Part shown: piece after piece, positions 24,600 to 35,452 of the stretch
Layout of the letters: every line of letters begins with the position of its first letter
Position numbering within the stretch: position 1 is the stretch's first letter
Assembly (NCBI GenBank): GCA_029237695.1
Contig: CM055269.1
Coordinates: forward strand, 28,740,956-28,804,955
DNA length: 64,000 nt
DNA from: Conchocele bisecta
Taxonomy: Eukaryota; Mollusca; Bivalvia; Lucinida; Thyasiridae
Direction: 5' to 3'
Translations under genes and position numbers: made by a program
The notes under the pieces: model-generated
Databases searched by the model: none
Seen by the model: the letters and a program-made list of their open reading frames with translations, nothing else
What the model was told of the DNA's origin: nothing

Positions 24600-24715
24600 C
24601 TGTACGAGACCACGTGGGTGGGGTAATGGGATTTTTTTTTAACAGGCATTGTTTTTGGTGTCAGGTCCGAGTCTTCCACCTGTGTCCAGGATAGGAACGT
24701 TTGTTATGCAAACAG
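24600..24715. repeat. Short inverted repeat M6, right half
   Basis: It has 'gtgggtggggtaatggg' followed by 'tcaggtccgagtcttccacc', as in the copies at 39300 and 63700. The left half is not present. Confidence 0.5.
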
Positions 24716-24878
24716 AAACAACTCTAATTTCACTACACATTTCGAGAAAATTCTGTAACTACCTATTCAGGACTTTTGATATACAACTTGATGAACATAT
24801 TCTCGAATCATTTTTGGCGGGAGACATACTGTCTCCACGCTATTGGGATCGTGATTCTGGCCATTAATCACAATCTGG

Positions 24879-25335
24879 CAATTAACAACAGTCGGGTGAC
24901 ATTTAAAGTCAGCGAGTGAACTGAAAGCAAGTTATTAATAGCAACGGCAATGCTCAACATTAGTGTGTAAAATAGTTGGCATGCCCAACTTAACTTTTGA
25001 AGAGAACAAATTGCTGTTATTGAGACGCCCCCCGTATCGTGTACCACGCAGTCGCATGTTCATCGGGGGACGTCTCAATAGGCTCAATTTGATCGTGTAC
25101 CACGCAGTCGCATGCTCATCGGGGGACGTCTCAATAGGCTCAATTTGCGTTCGCAATTAACAACAGTTAGGTGACATTTAAAGTCAGCGAGTGAACTGAA
25201 AGCAAGTTATTAATAGCAACGGCAATGCTCAACATTATGTGTAAAATAGTTGGCATGCCCAACTTTACTTTTGAAGAGAACAAATTGCTGTTATTGAGAC
25301 GCCCCCCGTATCGTGTACCACGCAGTCGCAATGCG
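24879..25335. repeat. Direct duplication, about 175 bp, offset 277 bp
   Basis: The block from 'caattaacaacagtcgggtg' to 'taccacgcagtcgcatg' at 24879-25053 recurs at 25156-25330. Between them a smaller block ('gatcgtgtaccacgcagtcg', 'atcgggggacgtctcaatag') is also repeated. It appears to be a recent local duplication. Confidence 0.8.
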
Positions 25336-26039
25336 ACGTCGAAGGCATTTCTTTTTCATATTATGGTTTACGGGCGATTTTCGAAAAATTACCCTCTGGG
25401 TGAGCGAAACAAAATTCATGAAAACATTTTGCCGTTCATGCAGCATACACGTATGTAGGCCTACGCCCAGTCATAATTTTGAAAAGATTTCACATAATAT
25501 TATGTCACACCTGCAGAGTTCCTGTTGGGTATGCAATTTGGATTACTCGGTTTGTATCCCTATTCTGCAAAGTGCCGATTGATTTTGGCCAAATAAACAT
25601 ACTAAAAATATGAAAATTTCCCCGTTTTGTTTCTTCACATTACGAAAAACCTATGCTGCCAAAAATATTTTTTGAACAAAATCGATCAAATATTGATTTT
25701 ATGGGCATCAATCAACATCGAATATATTTCTAACAAGGAATTTCTGAGTATGAAAATTCACAAGTGGCTACTTGTCTCCCGCCAGTCAGTACTTTCAGTA
25801 CTTTGATTGTTTTTCGAAAGAAAACTTTGTCCCAGCCTGTGCATTTGATAGTGTATACACTGTGGCGGGATTATACTTTATGAACGATAACTAAATTCAT
25901 TAAATACATGTAAATACTAAATGTTCATTTAGCAGCCTTATGACGTCCTATATCTTCATATGTCGTAGCCCAACTATAGTGCTGTTCGTTACTCTGTTAA
26001 AACTAACTGTTCTCAGAGCCCCCCCCCCCCCACCCCACC

Positions 26040-26285
26040 ACCCCTCGCCCTCAGTAACTTGTATACATAGAAAACATGTCTTGGCATTTCATTAGAATGG
26101 TTTCCTTGGAGACAATTCTAATGAAATACCAAGATGTGATTTCATGGACAATAAGAAAAATATGCTATATTTGTGGTCTTGTTTTCTTTTTTATTGCTTT
26201 TTGATACTCGCTACTTCTGATTTAAATTGGGTTTTTTGGCAATTTTAATTGGGTATTTAAGCAAATACGCAGCTTATCTGGAGCG
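26040..26285. mobile_element. MITE family M7, internally deleted copy
   Basis: The right part 'aagcaaatacgcagcttatctggagc' (inverted end) and the 'ggagacaattctaatgaaa' palindrome match the fuller copies at 53912 and 58788. The left terminus is lost. It ends about 20 bases from the EGF exon 8 donor. Confidence 0.65.
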
Positions 26286-26307
26286 CCATAGTACCATTGT
26301 ATCGTAC

Positions 26308-26421
26308 CTATTTGACATCGTCTTCCGGTGTAACCAGGGTAACAGGAGCACGTGATGTGGTCCCCGAGGTCCGTACACGTGCCAAGATTTTCACACGGAT
26401 TCCCAGCACAGGTATCAATGT
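26308..26421 (-). CDS. EGF exon 8 of Gene 1
   Basis: This 114-base exon has phase 1 ends, acceptor ttattccag and donor GTACGA. It encodes DIDTCAGNPC, then GTC, ITC, SC and GYTGRRC, the six-cysteine EGF pattern. The DID start hints at calcium binding, but the usual Glu/Gln at the next position is Thr and the aromatic residue before Cys4 is Ile, so calcium binding is doubtful. It is the exon immediately upstream, in transcription order, of the satellite-bearing intron. Its last residues, CQIG, and its GTAC donor equal those coded by the satellite unit. Confidence 0.88.
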   Translation of the reverse strand, partial: TLIPVLGIRVKILARVRTSGTTSRAPVTLVTPEDDVK

Positions 26422-26662
26422 CTGGAATAAGAGCCTTGCCTGAATATAAATCAGATGTATTTACGTTCAGTTTAGTCTGGAATGTTCAGTAGCTATGCTT
26501 ATATTTTCCAAATTACTCAAATATTACATGAATTAACTTGTCAACAAATGTCACATTTTTGTGAACAAAAGCCATAATTTTAATTTATTCACATTTGAAA
26601 ACGAATACATGTTATGAATTTCGATATTTGACTTTCAAATCTACTCTTTAAGCGATAGGTCT

Positions 26663-26968
26663 GTAGCCGATTTCATCAAACTTGCAAAGTATACTTATCT
26701 AGCAAAGTATACTTTGAGGGAGTAATCATTTATTTTTCGTGAAATGCATTATTTCATATAGAACTAACGACTGCATATATTTGATGATTAAAAATAAGCA
26801 GAATTATTATACTGAATTTATTACATTATCACAGCCAAAATGGCTGTGATAATGTAATAAATTCAGTATAATAAAAATTAATATATTTATCCTAAAATTG
26901 AAAATTTCTCCCTCAAAGTATACTTTGCTAGAAAAGTCTACTTTGCAATGTTGATGAAATAGGTTACT
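26663..26968. mobile_element. MITE M2 copy
   Basis: The ends 'gccgatttcatcaaacttgc' and 'gcaatgttgatgaaatagg' are inverted, and the centre palindrome around 'agccaaaatggct' is perfect over about 30 bases per arm. Confidence 0.8.
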
Positions 26969-27119
26969 GGTGGTGTTATTAAAAGGTACAATGGAAAACC
27001 GTACACTTGAGAAAATAAAGATATTTATCTCAGATGTGTTTTGCTGTTATGAATCTCTGATTACAATGCATTTTCATGATTGCAAAACACTAGAATGTGT
27101 CATAAGGTGTTCACATGTC

Positions 27120-27195
27120 TGATTTACAGTGGAACATCACCAAACCGGACACCATGTGAAGGTCCATAGGGTGTCCGGTTTGGTGATGTTCCACG
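27120..27195. repeat. Short palindrome, GGTGTCCGGTTT family
   Basis: 'gtggaacatcaccaaaccgg' and its complement flank 'acaccatgtgaaggtccat'. The same 'ggtgtccggttt(a/g)' motif builds the repeats at 34495-34885 and 51430-51660. Confidence 0.65.
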
Positions 27196-27302
27196 GGAGT
27201 GGCGGAATTGAAATAAGCATATATATATGCATGTACATGTAATCCGACCACCGTTCGTTGTAGGAGATCAGCATTGATCAGTTTAATTACTTGGTTGGTG
27301 AA

Positions 27303-27626
27303 TACAGCAGCCGATTCCATCAAAATTGCAAAGTATACTTATCTAGCAAAGTATACTTGGAGGGAGTAATCATTTATTTTTCCCGAAATGCATTATGTCA
27401 TATAGAACTTAACGACTGCATATATTTGATGATTAAAAGTATGCAGAATTATCATACTGAATTTATTACATTATCACAGCCAAAAATGGCTGTGATAATG
27501 GCTGTGAAAATGTAATAATTCAGTATAATAACAACTAATACATTTATCCTTAAATTGAAAATTTCTCCCTCAAAGTATACTTTGCTAGCGAAGTATACTT
27601 TGCCATGTTGATGAAATAGGATACAG
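27303..27626. mobile_element. MITE M2 copy
   Basis: It has the same termini as the 26663 copy, which lies only 330 bp away, and a 'ggctgtgataatggctgtg' central expansion not seen in the others. Confidence 0.8.
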
Positions 27627-28168
27627 GTATCGGATTTAAAATAATTAAAATATCTGTGTATATGACTGGAAATTGTTGTACATCGTATTTTAAATGACTC
27701 AAAATAACGTCATCTGTATACATGTATACTCACATTCAACCATTCAATCAAACAACACCTTTTATTATATACCTACCCATGAAATACATAGTTATATGAT
27801 GTAAATAAAAGTCATATGTTCTCATCGATGAAATAAACATCTTCCGGTGAAAATACGACTACTTCCGCTATCTATATTCATAACGCACACCTGCAGTGCC
27901 AGACTGCAAATAGGCTGCAAATACACATTCATTACCGTATACAGTCTAAAAAACTGCTAATTTCCATGGAGCGGTATATACTAAATAGAATATTCATATT
28001 TTTGCAACGAATATGACATATATGTTCATCTCGTGGTGTGAAATGTCCATAATTCACTAGTGCCTTTAAAAAATATGAATATCTTCTATATATTACACTA
28101 TATTGTATATTATGATACAGCGTGTGTATATAACACAGTGAGCAGTTTAACATACACTGTTTCAGTTG
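27627..28168. repeat. Dispersed repeat also at 35690-36060 and 36800-37140
   Basis: 'tatacctacccatgaaatac', 'gttctcatcgatgaaataaa' and 'ttccgctatctatattcata' recur in the same order at 36808-36920 and, more diverged, at 35697-35810. This is an intronic block duplicated along with, or inserted between, the EGF exons. Confidence 0.6.
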
Positions 28169-28170
28169 TA

Positions 28171-28477
28171 CGGAGCCGCGCAGGGGACGTAGAATTTTTT
28201 TATTTTATTAATTCGTTCCCTCAATTTAACAATTCGCTGGAACGAATTTTTAATTTGTTGAAACGAATTGTTATATCGTGGGAACGAATTGTAAATTCGA
28301 TGGAACGAATTGTTAAATTGAGGGAACGAATTGTCATTTCGTGGGAACAATTTGTTAATTCGAGGGAACGAATTTTTATATCGTGGGAACGAATTAAATT
28401 GTTAAATTGAGGGAACGAATTGTTATTTAGTGGGAACGAATTAATACAAAAAAATCCATGTCCCTTACGGGGCTCCG
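28171..28477. mobile_element. Palindromic element M5 with an internal array of 'gggaacgaattgtt' units
   Basis: The ends CGGAGCCGCGCAGGGGAC and the inverted GGGGCTCCG are flanked by TA (28169-28170 and 28478-28479), fitting a TA target. The interior is about a dozen imperfect units of roughly 21 bases ('gggaacgaattgttatttcg'). The repeat gives an apparent peptide of WERIVNS units on the plus strand; this is a product of the repeat and not a gene. Confidence 0.7.
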
Positions 28478-28587
28478 TACCATGGCATACTTTGGACCTA
28501 TGTCTTAATGGGGCTAGTCATGTTCTACTTATATTACATACACTCCAGTTTATATAGCCTCACGGCTAATGCGAGTTTGAAGCTTAC

Positions 28588-28701
28588 TAGTGTCACAGGT
28601 GTCTCCAGTAAAGTCTGGCGCGCATGCGCATGTATAACTGCTTCCGCTTTGTGAACAGCTTCCTCCGTTCAAACATGGCAGTAGACCGCATAGGTCAACG
28701 A
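28588..28701 (-). CDS. EGF exon 7 of Gene 1
   Basis: This 114-base exon has phase 1 ends, acceptor ttatattag and donor GTAAGC. It encodes VDLCGLLPC, GGSC, YTC, AC and DFTGDTC, six cysteines of one EGF domain. It forms a pair with EGF exon 6, and the pair is duplicated as 29999-30112 plus 30266-30385. Unlike the duplicate, this copy keeps its donor. Confidence 0.87.
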
Positions 28702-28847
28702 CTAATATAACGTGACAATAGAGCTAGCGGGGTCAACATCAAATAGTGTTGGTGGCATATGCAAAACGCAACAATTCCACAACATGAGAATGGATTAAAC
28801 AGTTCAGTCTTGACAAGTGTGGTTAGACGAAGCAGTTATTAACTTAC

Positions 28848-28967
28848 TCGATATAGTCTCACACGTGACCCCAGTGAATCCCGAGGCGCATGTGCACGAA
28901 AACGTCTCTCCAGCCGGTAAACAGCTCCCTCCATTCCCACATGGATGTGGCACACACGGGTCGACTA
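28848..28967 (-). CDS. EGF exon 6 of Gene 1
   Basis: This 120-base exon has phase 1 ends, acceptor tagttacag and a strong donor GTAAGT. It encodes [21 protein letters not shown] and [11 protein letters not shown]. It is nearly identical to EGF exon 4 (30266-30385) and close to exons 2 and 3, showing growth of the gene by exon duplication. It is expected to be an extracellular domain. Confidence 0.9.
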
Positions 28968-29447
28968 CTGTAACTACACATGGTGATAATTACGATATGG
29001 CATAGAGAATGTGGTACGTGTACCTGATATAGTCCCATATGCATTGCTATGTATTTGGATTTAGTATTTAGAACCACTTCGTGTGACTTTTCATCTGTAG
29101 CATCACTATGAAACTTTACAGTTCGGAATAAATTTTCGTTTACTGTTTATTTTCTATTTTACATTTTTCTCATCAAAAGCATGCTTTGAATGCAGAACAG
29201 GTGAAAACTGGCTGATGGCTGGAACACACAATGATGGCTGACTTGGCCACTCCACGTGCCGTATAGGATACAGTAGCGAGGCAGTATTCACAACTATATG
29301 TTATACATATATTCTATCACATTTATGAAGCAATCAAACGATGATCATGTATAGAACGGGTCCCTAGCCATGTTTGACTTATAGTACATACATTTGTACA
29401 CTCTAGTTTATATAGCCTCACGGCTAAGGCAAGTTTGAAACTTACTA

Positions 29448-29998
29448 CTGTCTGTTCCACGTTTTGCTGCCGACAAAATTTTGGCTATTAAACACATTAA
29501 ATCTAAAAAATATTGAAATGTAAGAACTTTTTCATCAATAACAAAAAAGTCACCCTCACCAAAAAAAATTGTTTGATGTAATTCCATCAAATATTGATTT
29601 CATTTTCCAATGGGAATTTAACATGGGGAGTCATTTTCCAAAACATTTTGTTTTTTGATCCTGTAAGACTAAAAAATTTGGAAATTGACTCCGAAACCTG
29701 GCGAGATAGCTTGCAAATGGTGTAACTAAGAAAACAAAAGTTAGATTTTGAAAATCGGTCCACAAATAAAAATAATATTAAAAAATATATATATTTTTAG
29801 CCCCCCTGTTAACTTCCCATAGGAAAATCGATTTTTTATCGCAATACAATCAATATTTGATGGAATTTCATCAAATACATTATTTTTGGGGAGGGTGACT
29901 TTTTTTTGTTATTGATACAAAAGTAGTTACTTTTAAATATTTTTTAGAATGTGTTTAATAGCCAAAAGTTCGTCGGCAGCAAAACTTGGAACAGACAG
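29448..29998. mobile_element. MITE M4, complete 551-bp copy with TA target duplication
   Basis: The termini CTGTCTGTTCCACGTTTTGC and the inverted form 'caaaacttggaacagacag' extend as inverted repeats for about 60 bases. TA flanks both sides (29446-29447 and 29999-30000). The undisturbed sequence at 28582-28596 ('gcttactagtgtcac') is the empty site. It is non-coding and of Tc1/mariner-type target choice. It sits exactly on the splice donor of the duplicated EGF exon. Confidence 0.9.
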
Positions 29999-30112
29999 TA
30001 GTGTCACATGTGTCTCCAGTAAAGTCTGGCACGCATGCGCATGTATAACTGCTTCCGCTTTGTGAACAGCTTCCTCCGTTCAAACATGGCAGTAGACCGC
30101 ATAGGTCAACGA
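29999..30112 (-). pseudogene. EGF exon 5 of Gene 1, splice donor removed by a MITE
   Basis: It codes for the same EGF domain as exon 7 (GLLPCLNGGSC, YTCACVPDFTG pattern) and keeps the acceptor ttatattag, phase 1. In exon 7 the coding sequence ends ACTA followed by GTAAGC; here ACTA is followed by CTGTCTG, the start of the 551-bp element, and the original donor is left beyond it. The exon can be skipped without a frame change because neighbouring exons are all phase 1. It is probably skipped; otherwise transcripts would read into the element. Confidence 0.8.
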
Positions 30113-30265
30113 CTAATATAACGTGACAATAGAGCTAGCGTGACAATAGAGCTAGCTGGGTCGAAATCAAATTGTGTTGGTGGCATATGCAAGACGCAAC
30201 AATTCCACAACATGAGAATGGACTAAAATGTTCGGTGTGGTTAGACGAAGCAGTTATTAACTTAC

Positions 30266-30385
30266 TCGATACAGTCTCACACGTGACTCCAGTGAATCCC
30301 GTGGCGCATGTGCACGAAAACGTCTCTCCAGTCGGTAAACAGCTCCCTCCATTCCCACACGGATGTGGCACACACGGGTCGACTA
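30266..30385 (-). CDS. EGF exon 4 of Gene 1
   Basis: This 120-base exon has phase 1 ends, acceptor tagttacag and donor GTAAGT. It encodes [21 protein letters not shown] and [11 protein letters not shown]. It differs from EGF exon 6 by only a few codons, so it is a recent duplicate. The six EGF cysteines are intact and the domain should fold. Confidence 0.9.
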
Positions 30386-30554
30386 CTGTAACTACATATG
30401 GTGATACTTACGATATGGCATAGAGAATGTGGAACGTGTACCTGATATAGTCTCATATGCATTGCTATGTATTTGGATTTAGTATTTAGAACCACTTCGT
30501 GTCACTTTTCACCAGTAGCATCACTATGAAACTTTACAGTTCGGAATAAACTGT

Positions 30555-30708
30555 CGTTTACTGTTTATTTCTAGTTTACATTTTTCTCATCAAAAGCGTG
30601 CTTTGACAGCACTTTGGAAGCATTTCCATAAGTTTTAATTGATAAAAAAGCAAAATATAAATCAACAGCAGGCGATTATGTTCGTGTCCAACATTCTAAG
30701 GGTTAAGA
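30555..30708. mobile_element. MITE M3 fragment
   Basis: It has 'gctttgacagcactttgg' and the right end 'cattctaagggttaa'. The left terminus is degraded. Confidence 0.6.
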
Positions 30709-30715
30709 ATCTGGG

Positions 30716-30932
30716 ACCCGTTTCACTAAACTTTGTACGACTAAAATGTTCGTAAGTGCAAAATTATGATCGTCTGTAAATTTCACATTAACAATGTTTT
30801 CTTATAAACAATTTGGATTTACATTAGGCTGCATATGCTCAATAAATGTAAATCCATCAATTTAATTTTCCAGACGATCCTAAATGTGCACTTACTAACA
30901 TTTTAGTCGTACGAAGTTTAGTGAAACGGGCC
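30716..30932. mobile_element. MITE M1 copy
   Basis: The termini 'gacccgtttcactaaac' and 'gtttagtgaaacgggccc' are inverted, with the central 'gcatatgctcaataaatg' palindrome partly deleted. Confidence 0.8.
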
Positions 30933-31075
30933 CATGAACTTGATAGAAATCTGCACCATTCATAAATAACAATGCGACTTGCGTTCGACCGTAATCGAAT
31001 TGTGTTGATTGCATGCGCAAAAAGCTACAGTCCACAAAGCGACAAATAACTACAAATAGAGAATACCAGGCTGGC

Positions 31076-31306
31076 GTGCGTTTCACTAAACTTCGTACGA
31101 CTAACATGTTCGTAAGTGCAAACGTATGATCGTCTGTAATTTTTTGTAAGTTCTTATAAACAATTATTGGATTTACATTTATTGAGCATAGGCTACATAT
31201 GCAGAATATGCTCAATAAATGTAAATCCATCAATTTAATTTTCCAGACGATCCTAAATTTGCACTTACGAACATTTTAGTCGTACGAAGTTTAGTGAAAC
31301 TGACCC
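31076..31306. mobile_element. MITE M1 copy
   Basis: The termini 'cgtttcactaaacttcgtac' and 'gtacgaagtttagtgaaac' are inverted and the central palindrome is complete. Confidence 0.8.
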
Positions 31307-31483
31307 CCTGGTGTCTGTGGATATTACGTATATCAGGCAAGGCCAGGAAACGTGGAATTCCTACATCAAAATAACTTGATAGCCTTGTTTATATTGTGTC
31401 ATTTCACTGACGTCATATGACACTGTTCGACCAATGGAACCCATCTAAAGTATTAGTGACCCGGAGCGTACGCGTATTTACCG

Positions 31484-31570
31484 TCTGTTCCACGTTTTTC
31501 TGCCGACGAACTTTTGGCTATTAAACACATTAAATTTAAAAAATACTGATAAATGTAAGTACATGTACTT
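31484..31570. mobile_element. MITE M4, left-end fragment
   Basis: It begins 'ctgttccacgtttttctgcc' and 'gacgaacttttggctatt' as in the 551-bp copy, then stops after about 90 bases. Confidence 0.55.
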
Positions 31571-31577
31571 TTTTCAT

Positions 31578-32020
31578 CTACCTGGGAGTTGAATTGGGCT
31601 ATTGCCCATTATAAAAGTAGTAAGATTATTGCTGATCCTACTGATTTTAGGAGGGGGGCTAAGTGATTCTGGTGTGGCGAAGACCTGGCATCAGATCAGG
31701 ATCATTCTGATTTCAGGGCTGAATATATAGTTCTTTTATTGTAAATATTCAGTTCTGATTTTGGGATTTCCCCCCCAATTCAGTAGGTTAAAATGGGATC
31801 GAACCCGTTTGCCCGGCCTTACATGACCTTAGCTGTTGATAGGCCGTTAAACACTAATACACAAACAAACAGTTCTGATTTTGGGACCCCCCCCCCCATT
31901 TGTACATGTACTTGAACATGTACATGTACCTGTACAGGTAATATATGGGATTTAGTACTAAACCCATTGACCCAGCCTTAAATGACGTCAGCTGTTGATA
32001 GGCAGTTAAACCCCAACAAA
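31578..32020 (+). mobile_element. SINE-like S1 copy followed by a second 3' part
   Basis: It contains 'gacctggcatcagatcag', 'tcagggctgaatatatag' and a tail 'agctgttgataggccgtt', then a second tail part with 'agctgttgataggcagtt' near 31990. Two insertions or a partial duplication are possible. Confidence 0.5.
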
Positions 32021-32109
32021 CATTTGCATTTAGTAATTTCGAATATCTTTCTCCAATGAAACATCAATATTAAGAAAATCATGTGCCAATCCTCGTTGGA
32101 TCGACACTC

Positions 32110-32480
32110 TGGATCCACATGTGGAAGATTCGGACCTAGGACCCAATACTTGGCTCAAATGGAATAAATTACCCCACCCACCCATTTCCATACACTATAC
32201 CTTACAGCCTTTTAAACAAAGGAAACTGTAACAAAGTAAGGTATATGTATGGAAATGGGTGGGTGGGGTAACGTTTTTCAAAGGCTGTAAGGTTATAGTG
32301 TATGGAAATGGGTGGGTGGGGTAACGTTTTCCAAAGGCTGTAAGTTATAGTGTATGGAAATGGGTGGGTGGTTCGGGGTCCAAAGGCTGTAATGTATAGT
32401 GTATGGAAATGGGTGGGTGGGGTAACGTTTTCCAAATTAGCCAAGTAGTGGGTCCTAGGTCCGAGTCTTCCACCTGTGGC
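32110..32480. repeat. Element M6 expanded by a tandem array of about 55-65 bp units
   Basis: The outer inverted ends are 'gtggaagattcggacctagg' and 'cctaggtccgagtcttccac'. Between them 'gtatggaaatgggtgggtgg' followed by 'ggtaacgttttccaaaggc' is repeated four times. The array is non-coding; open frames across it read only repeat peptide. Confidence 0.75.
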
Positions 32481-32583
32481 TGGATCATAATCGAATCGTG
32501 TCCTATCATATCGTCAACACTATGACATGGTAACTGCAACCGTGGTATAATATTATGACTAGGTCACTTATATATTAACTTAC

Positions 32584-32703
32584 CAGACACAGTCCCACAC
32601 GTGACCCCAGTGAATCCCGAGGCGCAGTTGCATGAAAACGTCTCTTCATCCGCTAAGCAGGTCCCTCCATTCTCACAGGGCTGTGACACGCACAGATCGA
32701 CTA
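32584..32703 (-). CDS. EGF exon 3 of Gene 1
   Basis: This 120-base exon has phase 1 ends, acceptor cgtttacag and donor GTAAGT. It encodes [21 protein letters not shown] and [11 protein letters not shown], with all six EGF cysteines. It belongs to the VDxCV subfamily shared by exons 2, 3, 4 and 6, which probably arose by successive exon duplication. Confidence 0.88.
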
Positions 32704-32729
32704 CTGTAAACGTTAATAGCTATGCTAAT

Positions 32730-33900
32730 TTTCTTATTTTTATGAGGGATGGGTTGTGGTCTAGGGGTTCTTATCCGCATCTGATCTCGAATACTTTTTT
32801 TCTTCTTCTTATATTTAAGGGTAGGAATTGGCCCGAGGACCTTCCAAACCCGGGCATTTGAGCCCAAAAGTGGCAGGCCAATGACCGTTGGCCCGTTTGT
32901 TTCCGAATTTACTAATATCTGCCATACAGTCGAAATATGTGCATTAAATGAAGGAGGCAATGAGGCGGTTAATTTAATCTAGCTAGTTCATTCTCTTACC
33001 GTACGGAGCCGGTATGTAAGACCATGAAAAAGGCTGAGTGTGAGTGCATGTGATATATGGAGATTCAGTCGCAACAGTGTTATCCTATATAATGATGATA
33101 TTTGACGGTTGGTCAGGGCATAACATATCAGGCAGGGAATGTTCGATATTTGGTTATGTAAAGTATGATGTAATATGTTTTCGGGCCCAGCTACTGTCGT
33201 TTCGCGGCTTATCGTTATATAAAATTTGCTATTATTCGAGTTCAGGTGCGGCGTTTATCTGTTACTATTTGATTAGATGACAATGTGTTTCACATATTCT
33301 GAAGACGAAAGAAAAAGAGAAGATAATACATGGCGGTATAGCAATTGCCCATATATATGTGAGTGGCCCGTACCATACCGCCGGTCATGGTCCAAATTGT
33401 CGAATACTTACAACACATTTGTTTATATTTCTTGATCACATGACTCACGGAAAATCAACGGCTGCTATGCGTTCTCTGATTGGTTGGTTGGTAAGCAGAG
33501 GTTACCAGATGACCAATCAGAAGCTGTGTTACAACCGGGTATATTTGTGAGGATCATGTGACCAGTAAACGCAACATGTCGGCCGTTTCCCTTCAGGCAA
33601 GATGCTGATGAGAAAATAATTAAATATAGCTCTTGTTGGTAGATTTTGATTGTATTTCCGCATTTGACATTGATAACTAGTATTACGGATATTTGCAGGT
33701 ATTCGTTAGCAATACCCACGATACCAATACGGTCGATAACGGAACTTGGCACGGTTTTTCTGACTTTCAGATGGAACACATAAGATAACAGTGCAGCTCG
33801 CGGTTTCATAATGGGATTATGTTGAGGGAACATGTCAGAAGCACGAACTACACACACTGACAATTGCTCAATGGAATATTTCTTGTGTCAATGTGACGTG
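32730..33900. other. Intronic sequence, no gene seen
   Basis: No splice-bounded coding segment was recognised. A palindrome around 33470-33545 ('tctgattggttggttggtaa' versus 'tgaccaatcagaagctg') is the only structure noted. Confidence 0.4.
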
Positions 33901-33912
33901 GAACTGAATTAC

Positions 33913-34032
33913 CCGAGATAGTCTCACACTCGAATCCCGTGAATCCTGATGCGCATGTGCATGTAAACGTCTCAACATCTGGTAAACATGTCCCTCCGTT
34001 CGCACACGGCTGCGGAACACACGGGTCGACTA
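33913..34032 (-). CDS. EGF exon 2 of Gene 1
   Basis: This 120-base exon has phase 1 ends, acceptor tgtttacag and donor GTAATT, which is weaker than its neighbours. It encodes VDPCVPQPCANGGTC, TFTC, TC and GFTGFECETIS, a complete six-cysteine EGF domain. It is close in sequence to exons 4 and 6. It is an extracellular module of the vWA-EGF receptor. Confidence 0.9.
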
Positions 34033-34494
34033 CTGTAAACACGTATAATGATATTCATGTATGCTATACCACTGTCAGTAGAAATCCAGGCGTTTTTGTG
34101 GTGTATTTCTTGTGGAAAGTGTCGGTGTGAGCACACTAGAATCCGGGTATGCACTATTGTTGGTGGAAGTGTTTGAAATGTCACTATGGGTGTCTATAAC
34201 TGTTAAAACAGCCTATCTGTAGCAAGACATTGTGACCGAGCTCAAGGTGCATGAACACATGGTTACAACAACAACAACGTCGCCCACTCCAAACGGTAAG
34301 AGACCACCAAATGCATTTAACAAGACGCGTTTGATGCGCCATATTTCATCAAAATCCGTTATGTAATAAGGACACTATAAAATAATACGTACTTTGAATC
34401 GGTATTTATTGTTGTTGTTAGTACCACATGATCATACACCTTGATAATGCGTGTTAGCTTAGATTTAATATGTACATTTAAAGTACAACCTCTC

Positions 34495-34885
34495 TAAACC
34501 GGACACGTGGACAGTCTGTATATCCTTAATCTTATGAGTTCATTAATTGATGTATAAACAATGTATTTATGATAATGATGAATGTTCACGTTCGCAAAGC
34601 ACATCCGCATACCTTGGCATAGTCATATGTCTGATTTACAGTGGAACCCCCAGGGTGTCCGGTTTAGAGAGGTTCCACTTTATATGTCATTGAATAGTGC
34701 TGTGTATCCTTAATGTTATGGGTTCATTGGTGTGTATTTATGATGATAATACCTGTCCATGTTCGCAAAGCACAGCCGCATACCTTGGAATAGTCAAATG
34801 TCTGATTTACAGTGGAACCTCTCTAAGCCGGACACCCTGGGGACCTCCCAGGGTGTCCGGTTTAGAGAGGTTCCACTGTACTAGT
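34495..34885. repeat. Palindromic GGTGTCCGGTTTAGAGAGG repeats
   Basis: 'cagtggaacctctctaagcc' with 'ggttccactgtactag' forms a hairpin at 34808-34882 around 'ccaggg'. A related partial pair is at 34495-34680, where 'catatgtctgatttacagtg' is also repeated. Confidence 0.65.
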
Positions 34886-34889
34886 AAAT

Positions 34890-35440
34890 GAATAGTGCTT
34901 GTCACGATGTGCACACCAAATAAACGCTTATTTACTATTTCGAGTCTGGGACGAAAATGAATGTATGGTGCCTGTTCGGGTGGATAAAAAAGCGACTCCC
35001 ACTTTGCAATTTCTCGCAAACTATGCAAACTACATCAGCATAATTATTCACCGCTTCACTTCATTCGATCACCTTTGATAAATATCAAGTCTATATTTAT
35101 AATATTACCTTAGTGGCACTAAAATAAAAAGCGATGATCCAAAGGGGAAAAAGCCAGAATTCTAAAAAAATAATGGATAATTAAAACATCAGACCATAAT
35201 TTCACGTTTCTAAACACCGGACGATTTTTTGCAGTGGATATACTAAAATATCATGGCTATCAAACATTGACTGACTGGCATTATTATCCGACTCATTTCC
35301 AAATTTCTATTATTAATTGGCGTTGTCTTTGGGTTTTATTCAATCGGTAATTTTTCACCTTACCCAATACTGTGTGGTGGATGTGCGATTTTGACCCCTA
35401 TACAATGCTATTCTAAACTAACATTACTCACACAATACAG
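34890..35440. other. Intronic sequence, no gene seen
   Basis: It is AT-rich, with no exon or clear repeat. Confidence 0.4.
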
Positions 35441-35452
35441 ATGGCATACGTA

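Larger units (their letters stand above)
28500..30530. repeat. Tandem duplication of an EGF exon pair and flanking introns
   Basis: Sequence 28545-29110 (both EGF exons 7 and 6, and 'ccacttcgtgtgacttttc') recurs as 29410-30515 with few differences once the 551-bp element at 29448-29998 is set aside. The element is therefore younger than the duplication. Confidence 0.85.

Noticed and set aside
28060..28410. Plus-strand frame with repeated WERIVNS peptide
   Set aside because: The peptide comes from the internal minisatellite of the M5 element; the same occurs at 49096-49353.
30172..30423. Plus-strand frames over the EGF exons (also at 28817, 32601, 33939 and 36459)
   Set aside because: They are opposite-strand shadows of EGF exons; the minus strand has the six-cysteine pattern and the splice sites.
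32202..32539. Minus-strand frames with repeated HPPISIHY peptide
   Set aside because: They are the tandem units of the M6 element at 32110-32480.
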